64,000 bases of DNA from Lathyrus oleraceus. Taxonomy: Eukaryota > Streptophyta > Magnoliopsida > Fabales > Fabaceae. The first letter of the stretch is position 1; the number at the start of each line of letters is the position of its first letter. The stretch covers positions 257,214,977 through 257,278,976 of the forward strand of contig NC_066580.1 of the NCBI RefSeq assembly GCF_024323335.1, given 5' to 3'. Below the pieces are notes generated by a model. The model was given only the letters and a program-made list of their open reading frames with translations, made no database searches and was not told the origin of the DNA. Positions 24,143 to 32,915 of the stretch are shown here, piece after piece. The position numbers and the translations under genes were made by a program.

Positions 24143-26491
24143 CTACTGAGCTTCAGCTTCAGCAGCAGCTTGGGCTTCTGCATCTGCCTTAGCCTTGGCT
24201 TCAGCTTCCTGAATCCTTAGAAGTTCTGCTTCCTTTGCCAGGCGTTCTTCTTCCAACCTCTTAGCTTCTTCTTCAGCTTCCCTAGCCAATCTTTCTTCCT
24301 CTAACCTTCTGGCCTCAGCTTCTCTAGCCAGTCTCTCTTGGAGTCTTTCCTCAGAGTCTCTGATGTAGCCATTTCTGACTTGTTCAGAGATACTCTTCAG
24401 CCTATAAGACTCAGAGGTCATCCAACTAATGACTCTGTTCCAGTGTGTCCTAACAGATTTAGGATCATCACTGACTTCAGAATTTTTAGCCAGAGACTTG
24501 ATCTTCTGGACTGAGGATTCTGCAACCTGTATAATGGCCTCCTCAAGGGTAGGTATGATAATTTTAGGTTCAGGTTCAGGTGAATGAGGTGGAGAGTTTT
24601 GAGGGCTGAGATTTAGAGGTTGAGGTTCAGTTTGATGAGGTTCAGATTCTGCTTGAAGTTCAGAATCTGCGTCTGGTTGAAGACTAGGGGATGAAGCATA
24701 TAGTGGATTTAGGTCTAAAGGGTCAGAGTCTGGTCCAGGTACAGCGGGAATAAATGGTGGAGTGATATAAGGTTCAGATGGTTGAATCACAGGTGGTTGG
24801 GTTTCAGAGGGTGTGGTGGTTGTCTGTTGTGGTGGAAGTGAGGTTTGATTTTCAGAGGAGATAGTGGTTGTTTGTTGTGGAAGAGAAGTTCGGAGGGGAG
24901 AGGTTACTTCAGATTGTGTTTGAGTTTGTGGGGCGAAATTTTTAGCATAAATTTCAGCTATTGTTGGGGAGTTTGGGTCAGAGTGTTCTTGGTCAGAGGA
25001 CTCTTGGTCAGAGGACTCTTGGTCAGAGGAAGGTGAATGGTAAGGGGGTGATTCATAATCAGAGGATGAGGAAGAGCTGTGGTGATATAGTTGATTAGGG
25101 TCAGAGGTTGTTGTAAAAGTACGAGCAATTTTTAGAACAGGTGGAGGTTGAGAGGTTCTGGTGATTGAAGGTGGTATTTCTGAGGTTGTAAATATGGGAG
25201 GTGTTGGGAGAGGAGTAGAAGAAGCCATTACAGGTACAGAAGTAACAGGAGGAATGGACTTACCAGAAGAAGAAGTTTGCAGAGGAGCTGGAGATTTGGT
25301 TCCAGAGGTTTCTCCAAGTCTGGCTTTCTTTGCCTTCCTTGCTTCCTCAGCTATCTTCTTCTCAGAAAGGCCTCTTTTGTATCTGACCAGATCTTCTACA
25401 GAGTCCAGACAGTCTTCAAGGCGGAAATCAGAAATATCAATACCTTCATCCAGACGATCCTGAAGGTAGATAGCAATGGCATCTCTGGGTTCGTTCTTGA
25501 AGAACCTTTCAAGGCCATGAGGCATCTTCCTCTGATCCTTCAGAGCTTCCCAGGTCACATTCATAGTGGGCTTGACTCTGATGTCTTTGATGATTCCCAT
25601 ACTCCTCAGATTTTTGGCATTCAGAGGCTTTCCAACGTCAATTGCCAGATCATCCATACATCTGGTCTTCTCCAGAGCATCTACCAGCCCATGCTCAATG
25701 AAGATGTCAGAGAGCAATCTACCCAGAGGAATGTAGGATCTGGGCTTCATATTATTCCTTGTTTCTCTGACTGAATCCCTCAGATATCTGAAGAGGAGAA
25801 CAGGGAGGTTGATAGGGATACCCTTCTGAATACAGTAGAGGATGCATTTCTGATCAGCATTAATATAATCTGAAGAGTTGGAGGCTGGACGATGATGGAT
25901 TGTTCCCAGGATAATCTTCAGCCAAACTCGGAGGTTCTGATGAAGCTCCTTGTTCTTAGAGGGGTTTCCTTCAACATTTGCTTTGAAGATTGTAGGGTTA
26001 ATGACTTCTGTGATGCGCTTGGACCTTGGAGGAATGTTGTAAATCCTTTTACCTCCAGCTTTCTCCATATTCAGCAAAGAAGCAATAGACGCTTCTGTGA
26101 TAATGATCTTCACTCCCAGAACAAAAGAAACAATGAACTCATCATCAGCATCTGCACATCTCCAGAATTCCTTCACCAGAAGAGGATAGATTGGACCATA
26201 AAGCCTGTTGAAGTAGGTTTCCCAACCTTGCTTGCGAAGATCTTCAGTTAAATCAACGCCATTTCTTCTCAAATTCTCAAAATCCACCAGCGATTCACAC
26301 AGTACATCCAAACCTTCAAAGGGAGTTGAAAGATGAATGTGTTGTTCACGTTCCAAAATGTGAGGTTCTTTGTAAACTGGGGTCGTGGTAACGTCTACAA
26401 CCATGGGTGTTTGAGTGTTTGAGGTTTGGGGGTTAGAAGCGGCTTCCATTTGTTGGGAGAAGTTAAAAACTTCTTGCTCTTGAGGATTCAT
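24143..26491 (-). CDS. Third ORF of the Sirevirus (782 aa, env position, coiled-coil C-terminus)
   Basis: Function unknown. The ORF sits where some Sireviruses carry an env-like gene, 483 bp downstream of pol and in its own frame. Residues about 70-330 form a globular part with RLYGPIYPLLVKEFWRCAD and FVLGVKIIITEASIASLL, resembling the widespread 'putative plant transposon protein' domain found in other plant retroelement ORFs. Residues about 400-660 are low-complexity, rich in Ser, Pro, Thr and Gln, with the repeat SSDQE three times. Residues about 700-782 are strongly heptad-like (EERLAREAEARRLEEE and similar) and predict a long coiled coil. I see no signal peptide and no convincing membrane segment, so an envelope role is not supported by the sequence. 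ATG at 26491 is the first in frame. How it is translated (splicing, internal start) is not visible. Confidence 0.85.
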   Translation of the reverse strand: MNPQEQEVFNFSQQMEAASNPQTSNTQTPMVVDVTTTPVYKEPHILEREQHIHLSTPFEGLDVLCESLVDFENLRRNGVDLTEDLRKQGWETYFNRLYGPIYPLLVKEFWRCADADDEFIVSFVLGVKIIITEASIASLLNMEKAGGKRIYNIPPRSKRITEVINPTIFKANVEGNPSKNKELHQNLRVWLKIILGTIHHRPASNSSDYINADQKCILYCIQKGIPINLPVLLFRYLRDSVRETRNNMKPRSYIPLGRLLSDIFIEHGLVDALEKTRCMDDLAIDVGKPLNAKNLRSMGIIKDIRVKPTMNVTWEALKDQRKMPHGLERFFKNEPRDAIAIYLQDRLDEGIDISDFRLEDCLDSVEDLVRYKRGLSEKKIAEEARKAKKARLGETSGTKSPAPLQTSSSGKSIPPVTSVPVMASSTPLPTPPIFTTSEIPPSITRTSQPPPVLKIARTFTTTSDPNQLYHHSSSSSSDYESPPYHSPSSDQESSDQESSDQEHSDPNSPTIAEIYAKNFAPQTQTQSEVTSPLRTSLPQQTTTISSENQTSLPPQQTTTTPSETQPPVIQPSEPYITPPFIPAVPGPDSDPLDLNPLYASSPSLQPDADSELQAESEPHQTEPQPLNLSPQNSPPHSPEPEPKIIIPTLEEAIIQVAESSVQKIKSLAKNSEVSDDPKSVRTHWNRVISWMTSESYRLKSISEQVRNGYIRDSEERLQERLAREAEARRLEEERLAREAEEEAKRLEEERLAKEAELLRIQEAEAKAKADAEAQAAAEAEAQ

Positions 26492-26974
26492 GACGAAGAT
26501 TGATGAAGAAGATGAAGAACTGAGAAGGTTGCAGAGAAAACTTCGAGAGAGGGTTTAGGGTTTAAGAGTGAGTGAGAGTGATAAGTGTGTGAAATGTGAG
26601 AAAAGTGTTTATATACTAAGGGTAAAAACACATGCAAAACGACACACATACCAGCGTTAGCACAAAAACCAAAATAGCACGTTTAGGGAAAAATGATTAC
26701 AGCTCATTAATGAATGTCTAATCCCAACAGTAAGCACACTGCTCGAGGAGATTTCAAGCGTTCTGACCTTTGATTTCTTTTGACAGCTGTCTAGAAGTTC
26801 TAGGGTTAGACGCATGTTCCCCACATGTTGATGTTTCTGATCTTCAGGAATACCAAAGGATTTCTGAAGATTTCTAACTCAGATATCTTCTTAACTTGGT
26901 AGAAGTATCAGAGTCAGAGGCAGAAGTGTATTTGTTTTTATCAGAGTCTCATTTTACATGTTCAGAGCCAAATT
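26492..26974 (-). other. Spacer between pol and third ORF
   Basis: 483 bp without a significant open frame. It contains the sequence that would be the 5' leader or a splice-acceptor region for the third ORF. I cannot identify splice sites reliably by eye. Confidence 0.6.
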
Positions 26975-29900
26975 TTACTCAGGACAATTTTTAATGTTCA
27001 GATTTTCTAAGATGAAAAGAAATCTATCTTCAGCTAGAGGCTTAGTAAAGATATCTGCCCATTGATATTCTGTATCAATGAACTTCAGCGTTACTATCCC
27101 TTTCTGAACATAGTCTCTAATAAAATGATGTTTTATTTCTATGTGTTTGGCTCTGGAATGTAGAATGGGATTCTTACTTAAACAAATAGCAGCAGTATTA
27201 TCACAAAAAATAGGAATGTTACTCTCAAAGATTTGTAGATCTTCTAGCTGATGTTTCATCCAGAGCATCTGAGTTGTGCATAGTGACGCTGAGATATATT
27301 CTGCTTCTGCAGTTGATAGAGCAATTGTTGACTGTCTTTTGCTAGCCCAGGAGATTAAGTTGTTTCCCAGAAGCTGGCAATTTCCAGATGTGCTTTTACG
27401 TTCTATTCTATCTCCTGCATAATCTGCATCATAATAACCAGAAAGCCTATACTCTGATGTTTTCTCATACATCAGGCCCAGGTTAGGAGTTCCTTTCAGA
27501 TACTTAAGAATTCTCTTAACAGTTGTTAAATGAGATTCTCTAGGATCTGATTGGAATCTGGCACAAAGACAAACGCTAAAGAGAATATCAGGACGAGTAG
27601 CATTCAGATAGAGAAGAGAGCCTATCATACCTCTATAGAGCTTCTGACAAACCTTGTTGCTTACCTCTTCCTTCTCCAGAATGCAAGTTGGGTGCATAGG
27701 AGTCTTTGCAGAGTTGCATTCAGTCATGTCAAACTTCTTCAGAACATCTTTAATGTACTTGCTTTGATGAATGTACGTGACTTCTGGAGTTTGATTTATT
27801 TGAATTCCCAGAAAGAACTTTAGTTCTTGCATTAGACTCATTTCAAATTCTGCCTGCATTAACTTAGAAAATTCTTGGCAAACAGAGATATTAGCAGAAC
27901 CAAAAATAATGTCATCAACATAAATCTGGCATATCACGAGATCATTTTTATGGTTTTTACAGAAGAGTGTAGAATCAACTTTCCCTCTGATAAAATTTTG
28001 TTCCAGAAGAAAATTACTTAAGCGTTCATACCAAGCTCTGGGAGCTTGTTTAAGTCCATATAAGGATTTCTTAAGTTTGAAAACATGTTCTGGAAAATTT
28101 GAGTTTTCAAAACCAGGAGGTTGATTAACATACACTTCTTCTGAAATATAACCATTTAGAAATGCGCTCTTGACATCCATTTGGTATAATTTGATAGAAT
28201 GATTAATAGCAAAAGATACAAGAAGACGAATAGACTCTAACCTTGCGACTGGAGCAAAAGTTTCATTATAATCAATACCTTCTTGTTGACTATAACCTTG
28301 AGCTACCAGTCGTGCTTTGTTTCTGACAACTTCTCCTTTCTCGTTCAGTTTGTTTCTGAAAACCCATCTGGTTCCAATGACATGAGTGCCTCTGGGTTTA
28401 GGAACGAGATCCCAGACATCATTCTTGGAGAATTGATCCAACTCTTCTTGCATAGCTGCCACCCAATCGTTATCTTGAAGAGCTTCATCACAGGACGTAG
28501 GCTCAATCAGAGACACTAGTCCCAGAGGAATATCTTCAGAAGTTCTGAAGGTAGATCTGGTTCTAACAGGTTCATCTTTGTTTCCCAAAATCAAATCTTC
28601 AGATACGTTGCTACGACTCTTGACTTTCCTTGGAATTTCTGGAGATTTAATTTCTTCAGAGTCTGGAGTGACAGTTGCTTCTGGAGTTTTCTCAGATTCT
28701 ACCAGAGTGATCTCTAAATCTGCAAACTTTTCAACTAGCTTTGACTTTTCAGGGTCAAGCTTATCATCAAATCTAACATGAATTGATTCCTCCACAATTT
28801 TGGTTTCTGTGTTGTATACTCTGTAGCCTTTAGAGCGTTCTGAGTATCCTAACATAATACCTTTCTGTGCTTTGGAATCAAACTTGTTCAGATGTTCTTT
28901 AGTATTTAATATAAAACAAATGCATCCAAAAGGATGAAAATATGAGATGTTGGGTTTTCTTCCCTTACACAGTTCATAGGGAGTCTTTTCCAGAATAGGT
29001 CTAATAGAGATTCTATTCTGAATATAACACGCTGTATTTACAGCTTCTGCCCAAAAGTGCTTTGCTACATTTGTTTCATTGATCATGGTTCTGGCCATTT
29101 CTTGAAGTGTCCTATTCTTCCTCTCTACAACTCCATTTTGTTGTGGAGTTCTAGGGCAGGAGAAATCATGGGATATTCCATTAGAATCAAATAGTTCTTC
29201 AAAATCTTTATTTTCAAATTCTCCACCATGATCACTTCTGACTCTAACAATTTTAGAGTCAAATTCTTTTTGCACTTTAGAACAGAAACTGGTGAATACA
29301 GAGTGAGACTCACTCTTGTGCTTTAGGAATTTTACCCATGTCCAGCGGCTGTAATCATCAACGATTACAAGTCCATACTTCTTTCCATTGACTGATGCTG
29401 TTTTCACAGGACCAAATAAGTCAATGTGAAGAAGCTCCAGAGGCTTGGAGGTAGAAACAACATTTTTCTTTTTAAAAGATGTTTTTGAAAACTTTCCTTT
29501 CTGACAAGCTTCACACAGAGCATCTGAAGAAAACTTCAGTTTAGGTAGGCCTCTGACTAACTCAAGTTTAGTTAGCTGAGAAAGTTTCCTCATGCTAATG
29601 TGGCCTAAGCGTCTATGCCATACCCATTGCTCTTCGTGAACTGACATTAAACATTTAACATTTTGATCTTTTAAATCAGAAAGATTTATTTTATAAATGT
29701 TGTTTTTCCTCTTGCCTGTGAAAAGGACAGAGCCATCGTTCTGACTAATGGCTTTACACGTTTTTTGATTAAAGATTACATCATAACCGTTATCACTTAA
29801 TTGACTTATGGATAACAAGTTATGCATTAATCCTTCTACATAAAGAACATCAGATATAGAGGGAAGAGTACCATTACCAATAGTTCCGGAGCCTCTGATC

Positions 29901-30055
29901 CTTCCTTTCTGATCTCCTCCGAAGCCTACAAAGCCAGCGTCTTTAAGTTCCAGGCTTTGGAACATAGACTTTCTTCCCGTCATATGTCGCGAGCATCCAG
30001 AGTCCAGGTACCATGACTGGTGTCTGAACTTTGCTGCATAGGATATCTGCAACAT
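26975..30055 (-). CDS. pol: Pol polyprotein of the Sirevirus (protease, integrase, RT, RNase H)
   Basis: 1026 codons from the first Met; the frame is open from 30097. Protease active site D18-S-G at the very start (WYLDSGCSRHMTG). Integrase zinc finger H147, H152, C181, C184 and catalytic D212, D275, E311 (spacing D-62-D-35-E). RT with QMDVKSAFLNG (D627) and YVDD (D714, D715). RNase H with D876/D878 in YDADYAG, E917 in STAEAE, D952 and the ADIFTKPL end. The domain order defines Ty1/copia. All catalytic residues that I can place are present and there is no stop, so the protein looks functional. Relative to gag it lies in the +1 frame with a 155-nt overlap, and lacks its own obvious initiation context. 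It is most likely made as a Gag-Pol fusion by frameshifting, or the frame difference is a mutation. Confidence 0.95.
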   Translation of the reverse strand: MLQISYAAKFRHQSWYLDSGCSRHMTGRKSMFQSLELKDAGFVGFGGDQKGRIRGSGTIGNGTLPSISDVLYVEGLMHNLLSISQLSDNGYDVIFNQKTCKAISQNDGSVLFTGKRKNNIYKINLSDLKDQNVKCLMSVHEEQWVWHRRLGHISMRKLSQLTKLELVRGLPKLKFSSDALCEACQKGKFSKTSFKKKNVVSTSKPLELLHIDLFGPVKTASVNGKKYGLVIVDDYSRWTWVKFLKHKSESHSVFTSFCSKVQKEFDSKIVRVRSDHGGEFENKDFEELFDSNGISHDFSCPRTPQQNGVVERKNRTLQEMARTMINETNVAKHFWAEAVNTACYIQNRISIRPILEKTPYELCKGRKPNISYFHPFGCICFILNTKEHLNKFDSKAQKGIMLGYSERSKGYRVYNTETKIVEESIHVRFDDKLDPEKSKLVEKFADLEITLVESEKTPEATVTPDSEEIKSPEIPRKVKSRSNVSEDLILGNKDEPVRTRSTFRTSEDIPLGLVSLIEPTSCDEALQDNDWVAAMQEELDQFSKNDVWDLVPKPRGTHVIGTRWVFRNKLNEKGEVVRNKARLVAQGYSQQEGIDYNETFAPVARLESIRLLVSFAINHSIKLYQMDVKSAFLNGYISEEVYVNQPPGFENSNFPEHVFKLKKSLYGLKQAPRAWYERLSNFLLEQNFIRGKVDSTLFCKNHKNDLVICQIYVDDIIFGSANISVCQEFSKLMQAEFEMSLMQELKFFLGIQINQTPEVTYIHQSKYIKDVLKKFDMTECNSAKTPMHPTCILEKEEVSNKVCQKLYRGMIGSLLYLNATRPDILFSVCLCARFQSDPRESHLTTVKRILKYLKGTPNLGLMYEKTSEYRLSGYYDADYAGDRIERKSTSGNCQLLGNNLISWASKRQSTIALSTAEAEYISASLCTTQMLWMKHQLEDLQIFESNIPIFCDNTAAICLSKNPILHSRAKHIEIKHHFIRDYVQKGIVTLKFIDTEYQWADIFTKPLAEDRFLFILENLNIKNCPE

Positions 30056-31757
30056 AGATAATCTTATCTTTCGGTACCCAGAATCTCTTGGGTCCTTTCA
30101 GATTAGTTTTCCCAGAGTTTCTTACAACTTTGGGTCTTCTAGCATTTTTAAATTTGTGTTCTTGTGTGTGTGTATAGTGGTATGAAAAAGGTGATTTAAT
30201 TTGGTTACTGGTAGAAGTTTTATCAGAATCAGAATCATACCCAATTCCCCTTTTATTATTCTGACTTACTCCATAAATCATGGATGCCATAATACTCCTA
30301 TCTATTCCACTCTTCAGAAACTTCTGAAAGGCTTCTTCATATTTATAAATAATTTCATTTGAAGTTTGTGGTGCTTGAGACAACGCTTCTTCTAATTTTA
30401 AGCTTTTTGTTTTAGCTCCATCTCTTTCTAACGTTAAAGATTTGATTGTATCTTCATGTGCTAGAATTGTTGTCTCAAGTTCACTACATTCTTCAGATTT
30501 TGCTTTAAGAAGGCCTTTAATGCTTTTAACTTTTTGTTTTAATTTCTGAAGAGAGGTAAGAGTTTCTGATAAACATGATTCTAAGTCAGATCTAGAAAGT
30601 TCAGAAAATACCTCTTCAGATTCTTCATCTGAGCTGCTGGATGTGGTAGCCATGAATGCTACGTTGGCTTGTTCATCAGAGTCAGATTCTGATGATCCTG
30701 ATTCACTATCGTCCCAGGTGGCCATTAATCCCTTCTTTGTTCTGAAGGCATTTTTCTTGAAGCTTTCTTTCTTAGAGTTATCTTTCTTCAGCTTGGGGCA
30801 TTCATTTCTATAATGACCTGTTTCTTTACATTCAAAACAGGTAATATCTTTATTAGGTTTACCTTTTGAAGTTGACTCTGATCTATCCCCTCTGGGTCTT
30901 GATCTTCTGAAGTTGTTGTTGTTCCTTCTTTTCCAGAGTTGCTTAACTCTTCTGGTTAGTAAGGACAGTTCTTCTTCATCATCAGAGTCTTCAGGTTCAG
31001 AGTCGTCAGTATCTGCAGTTTCTGCCTGGAGAGCTTTGGTTCTGTCTGACTTCCGTCTTTCAGGTCTGGATTTCAGCGCCACTGACTTGTTCCTTTTCTG
31101 AGGCTCATCCTCCTCTAGTTCTATCTCATGGCTTCTGAGAGAACTAACAAGTTCTTCAAGGCTGATACTGTTCAGATCCTTTGATAACTTCAGAGCAGTA
31201 ACCATAGGTCTCCATTTCTTTGGCAGACTTCTGACAATCTTCTTAACATGATCTGCAGTCGTGTATCCTTTGTCTAGCACTTTAAGACCTGCAATAAGAG
31301 TTTGAAATCTGGAAAACATAGCTTCTATAGCTTCGTCATCTTCCATCTTGAAGGCTTCATATTTCTGGATCAACGCCAGAGCCTTCGTCTCCTTGACTTG
31401 GGAGTTTCCTTCATGGGTCATCTTCAGAGAGTCAAGTATATCTTTAGCCGTCTCTCTGTTGGTGATCTTTTCGTATTCGTTGTATGATATAGCATTTAGA
31501 AGTATTGTTCTGGCCTTGTGATGATTTTTGAACTCACGTTTCTGATCTTCTGACATTTTGCTTCTGGGAACTTCAGCTCCATTTAAGGTTGGAGGTTTGT
31601 ATCCATCTGTGACAATGTCCCAGAGGTCAGCATCATAACCCAGAAAGAAACTTTCGATTCTATCTTTCCAGTAATCAAACTTTTCTCCATCAAAAACAGG
31701 AGGCTTGGCATTGTAAGAATCTTTCTCATTTGAGTGGGCCATTTGTTTTTCTCGCAC
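29943..31757 (-). CDS. gag: Gag protein of the Sirevirus (capsid/nucleocapsid, long C-terminal coiled coil)
   Basis: 604 codons from the first Met; Met6 (MAHSNEK, at 31742) is an equally likely start. Forms the virus-like particle in the cytoplasm. Residues about 15-215 match the copia Gag core (PPVFDGEKFDYWKDRIESFF, then the ETKALALIQKYEAFKM and SLPKKWRP blocks). An acidic stretch lies at 246-265 and a basic one at 276-292, with a CCHC zinc knuckle at C307, C310, H315, C320. Acidic Ser/Glu tracts follow at 349-392 and a probable coiled coil at 390-460. The long region after the knuckle is typical of Sireviruses. The last 52 codons overlap the open pol frame; the final VPGLWMLATYDGKK segment is the same DNA that encodes the protease active site in pol. 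Confidence 0.95.
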   Translation of the reverse strand: MREKQMAHSNEKDSYNAKPPVFDGEKFDYWKDRIESFFLGYDADLWDIVTDGYKPPTLNGAEVPRSKMSEDQKREFKNHHKARTILLNAISYNEYEKITNRETAKDILDSLKMTHEGNSQVKETKALALIQKYEAFKMEDDEAIEAMFSRFQTLIAGLKVLDKGYTTADHVKKIVRSLPKKWRPMVTALKLSKDLNSISLEELVSSLRSHEIELEEDEPQKRNKSVALKSRPERRKSDRTKALQAETADTDDSEPEDSDDEEELSLLTRRVKQLWKRRNNNNFRRSRPRGDRSESTSKGKPNKDITCFECKETGHYRNECPKLKKDNSKKESFKKNAFRTKKGLMATWDDSESGSSESDSDEQANVAFMATTSSSSDEESEEVFSELSRSDLESCLSETLTSLQKLKQKVKSIKGLLKAKSEECSELETTILAHEDTIKSLTLERDGAKTKSLKLEEALSQAPQTSNEIIYKYEEAFQKFLKSGIDRSIMASMIYGVSQNNKRGIGYDSDSDKTSTSNQIKSPFSYHYTHTQEHKFKNARRPKVVRNSGKTNLKGPKRFWVPKDKIIYVADILCSKVQTPVMVPGLWMLATYDGKKVYVPKPGT

Positions 31758-31810
31758 TGGATCTCTCTACACGGTTAAGTGTTTGATTTGAAAATCAATA
31801 ACAGAGCCGG
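31758..31810 (-). other. Sirevirus leader between primer site and gag
   Basis: About 50 bp, short as usual for copia elements. Confidence 0.8.
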
Positions 31811-31823
31811 AGCTCTGATACCA
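31811..31823 (-). promoter_or_regulatory. Primer-binding site, initiator tRNA-Met (Sirevirus)
   Basis: Minus strand TGGTATCAGAGCT, two bases from the 5' LTR end at 31826. It matches the 3' end complement of plant initiator tRNA-Met. Confidence 0.95.
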
Positions 31824-31825
31824 AT

Positions 31826-32910
31826 TGAAGGTGAGAAAAACAAGAAAGGGGGGGTTTGAATTGTTTGAAAAATAAGCGCTTTTGCAAAATGAAATCACAC
31901 AATGATTTTATACTGGTTCGCTTATAACACAAAGCTACTCCAGTCCACCCGGCCAAGGTGATTTCGCCTTCAACAAGGACTTAATCCACTAATCTTGAAA
32001 GATTACAAACAACCCCTAAGAGAGAAGAAAATCTCTTAGTCCTCTCAAGTCTACAGACTGCAAAGAGTCACTTGAGGAAATCAAATAAAAATTAGATACA
32101 AGATGTGTAATCTAGAGTGCTTCTAAGAAAGCAAATATTACAAACTTAAGAACAAATTTTTTCACTTGATAAGCAAAAGCTTAGTGAAAATCTTTGAAGA
32201 ACAAAGATGTTTTTCTTGAGCGTGATATGATTTCAGTATAGTTTTGGCTAGTGATTTCTTCGTGTATACTGAATGAGATTTCTTCTCTTATTTATAGGAG
32301 TTGAAGTAGAGTTGAAGTGGCGTTGAATCTGTTGGATATTGAGATGTAGTTACGCCATTCCATTAATAGCTTCTGCAGTAGACTTTTTCACTTAGAAGTG
32401 ACTACTTACCACAATTAGTATCTTCTCTCTTGGAAGTGGAGATTAACGTCTCTTTCTAATTGAGGAAATCCATTTGCAGAACTTTAACTTGGCTTAAACG
32501 TTACTTCATCATGATTAACAATTCTGATTAAAGTCTTCGTGTATCTGGAGAAACTTGCTTCTGATGTTATTTCTTGAATGTTCAGATGGCGCTGATAACT
32601 TCAGAGTTTGCAGAAGGCATATGTTCAGAGTCAGAGCTTCTAGACTTTACTTCATATTCAGATGCTTCTGATACTTGCAGTTTTGTCCAGAGTCAGAGCT
32701 TCTTAAAACGAGATTTCTCTTTAGATGCTTCTGATACTTGAGATTTTGCATCTGATCTTGTTTTGCATCTGATGACATCATCAGATTTATTTCTTCTTTC
32801 TTTAGAACCCTGCACACTTAGAAACTTTTCGTTAGGGTGCCATTTTTGGTTTCATCCTTTGTTATCATCAAAATCATGGAATCTGTTGTAGAACAATTTT
32901 TGTTCTTACA
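31826..32910 (-). repeat. Sirevirus 5' LTR (promoter-bearing)
   Basis: 1085 bp, sequence as in the 3' LTR. U3 contains two 62-bp direct repeats at 32623-32684 and 32685-32747, each with CAGAGTCAGAGCTTCT and GATGCTTCTGATACTTG, a plausible enhancer repeat. The G7 run sits at the U5 end. Confidence 0.95.
32289..32296 (-). promoter_or_regulatory. Putative TATA box of the Sirevirus LTR
   Basis: Minus strand TATAAATA followed by a purine-rich AGAGAAGAAATCTC stretch. Position within the LTR, about 620 bp from its start, suits a U3/R boundary roughly 30 bp downstream. Start site not shown by sequence. Confidence 0.6.
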
Positions 32911-32915
32911 CCCAT
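32911..32915. repeat. Target-site duplication CCCAT (right)
   Basis: Copies 22366-22370 directly outside the LTR. Confidence 0.9.

Larger units (their letters stand above)
22371..32910 (-). mobile_element. Complete SIRE/Maximus-type Ty1/copia retrotransposon (Sirevirus), 10,540 bp
   Basis: Two 1085-bp LTRs (22371-23455, 31826-32910) that I found aligned without length change and, as far as read, without differences. They enclose an initiator-tRNA-Met primer site, gag, pol in copia order (protease, integrase, RT, RNase H), a third 782-codon ORF and polypurine tracts. A 5-bp duplication CCCAT flanks the element. It lies within an array LTR. Identical LTRs and open frames indicate a very recent insertion. 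Sirevirus assignment rests on the long gag with one CCHC knuckle, the extra 3' ORF and the repeated polypurine tracts known in that genus. Confidence 0.95.

Noticed and set aside
24845..25774. Several plus-strand open frames (100-165 codons)
   Set aside because: Antisense shadows of the 782-codon Sirevirus ORF.
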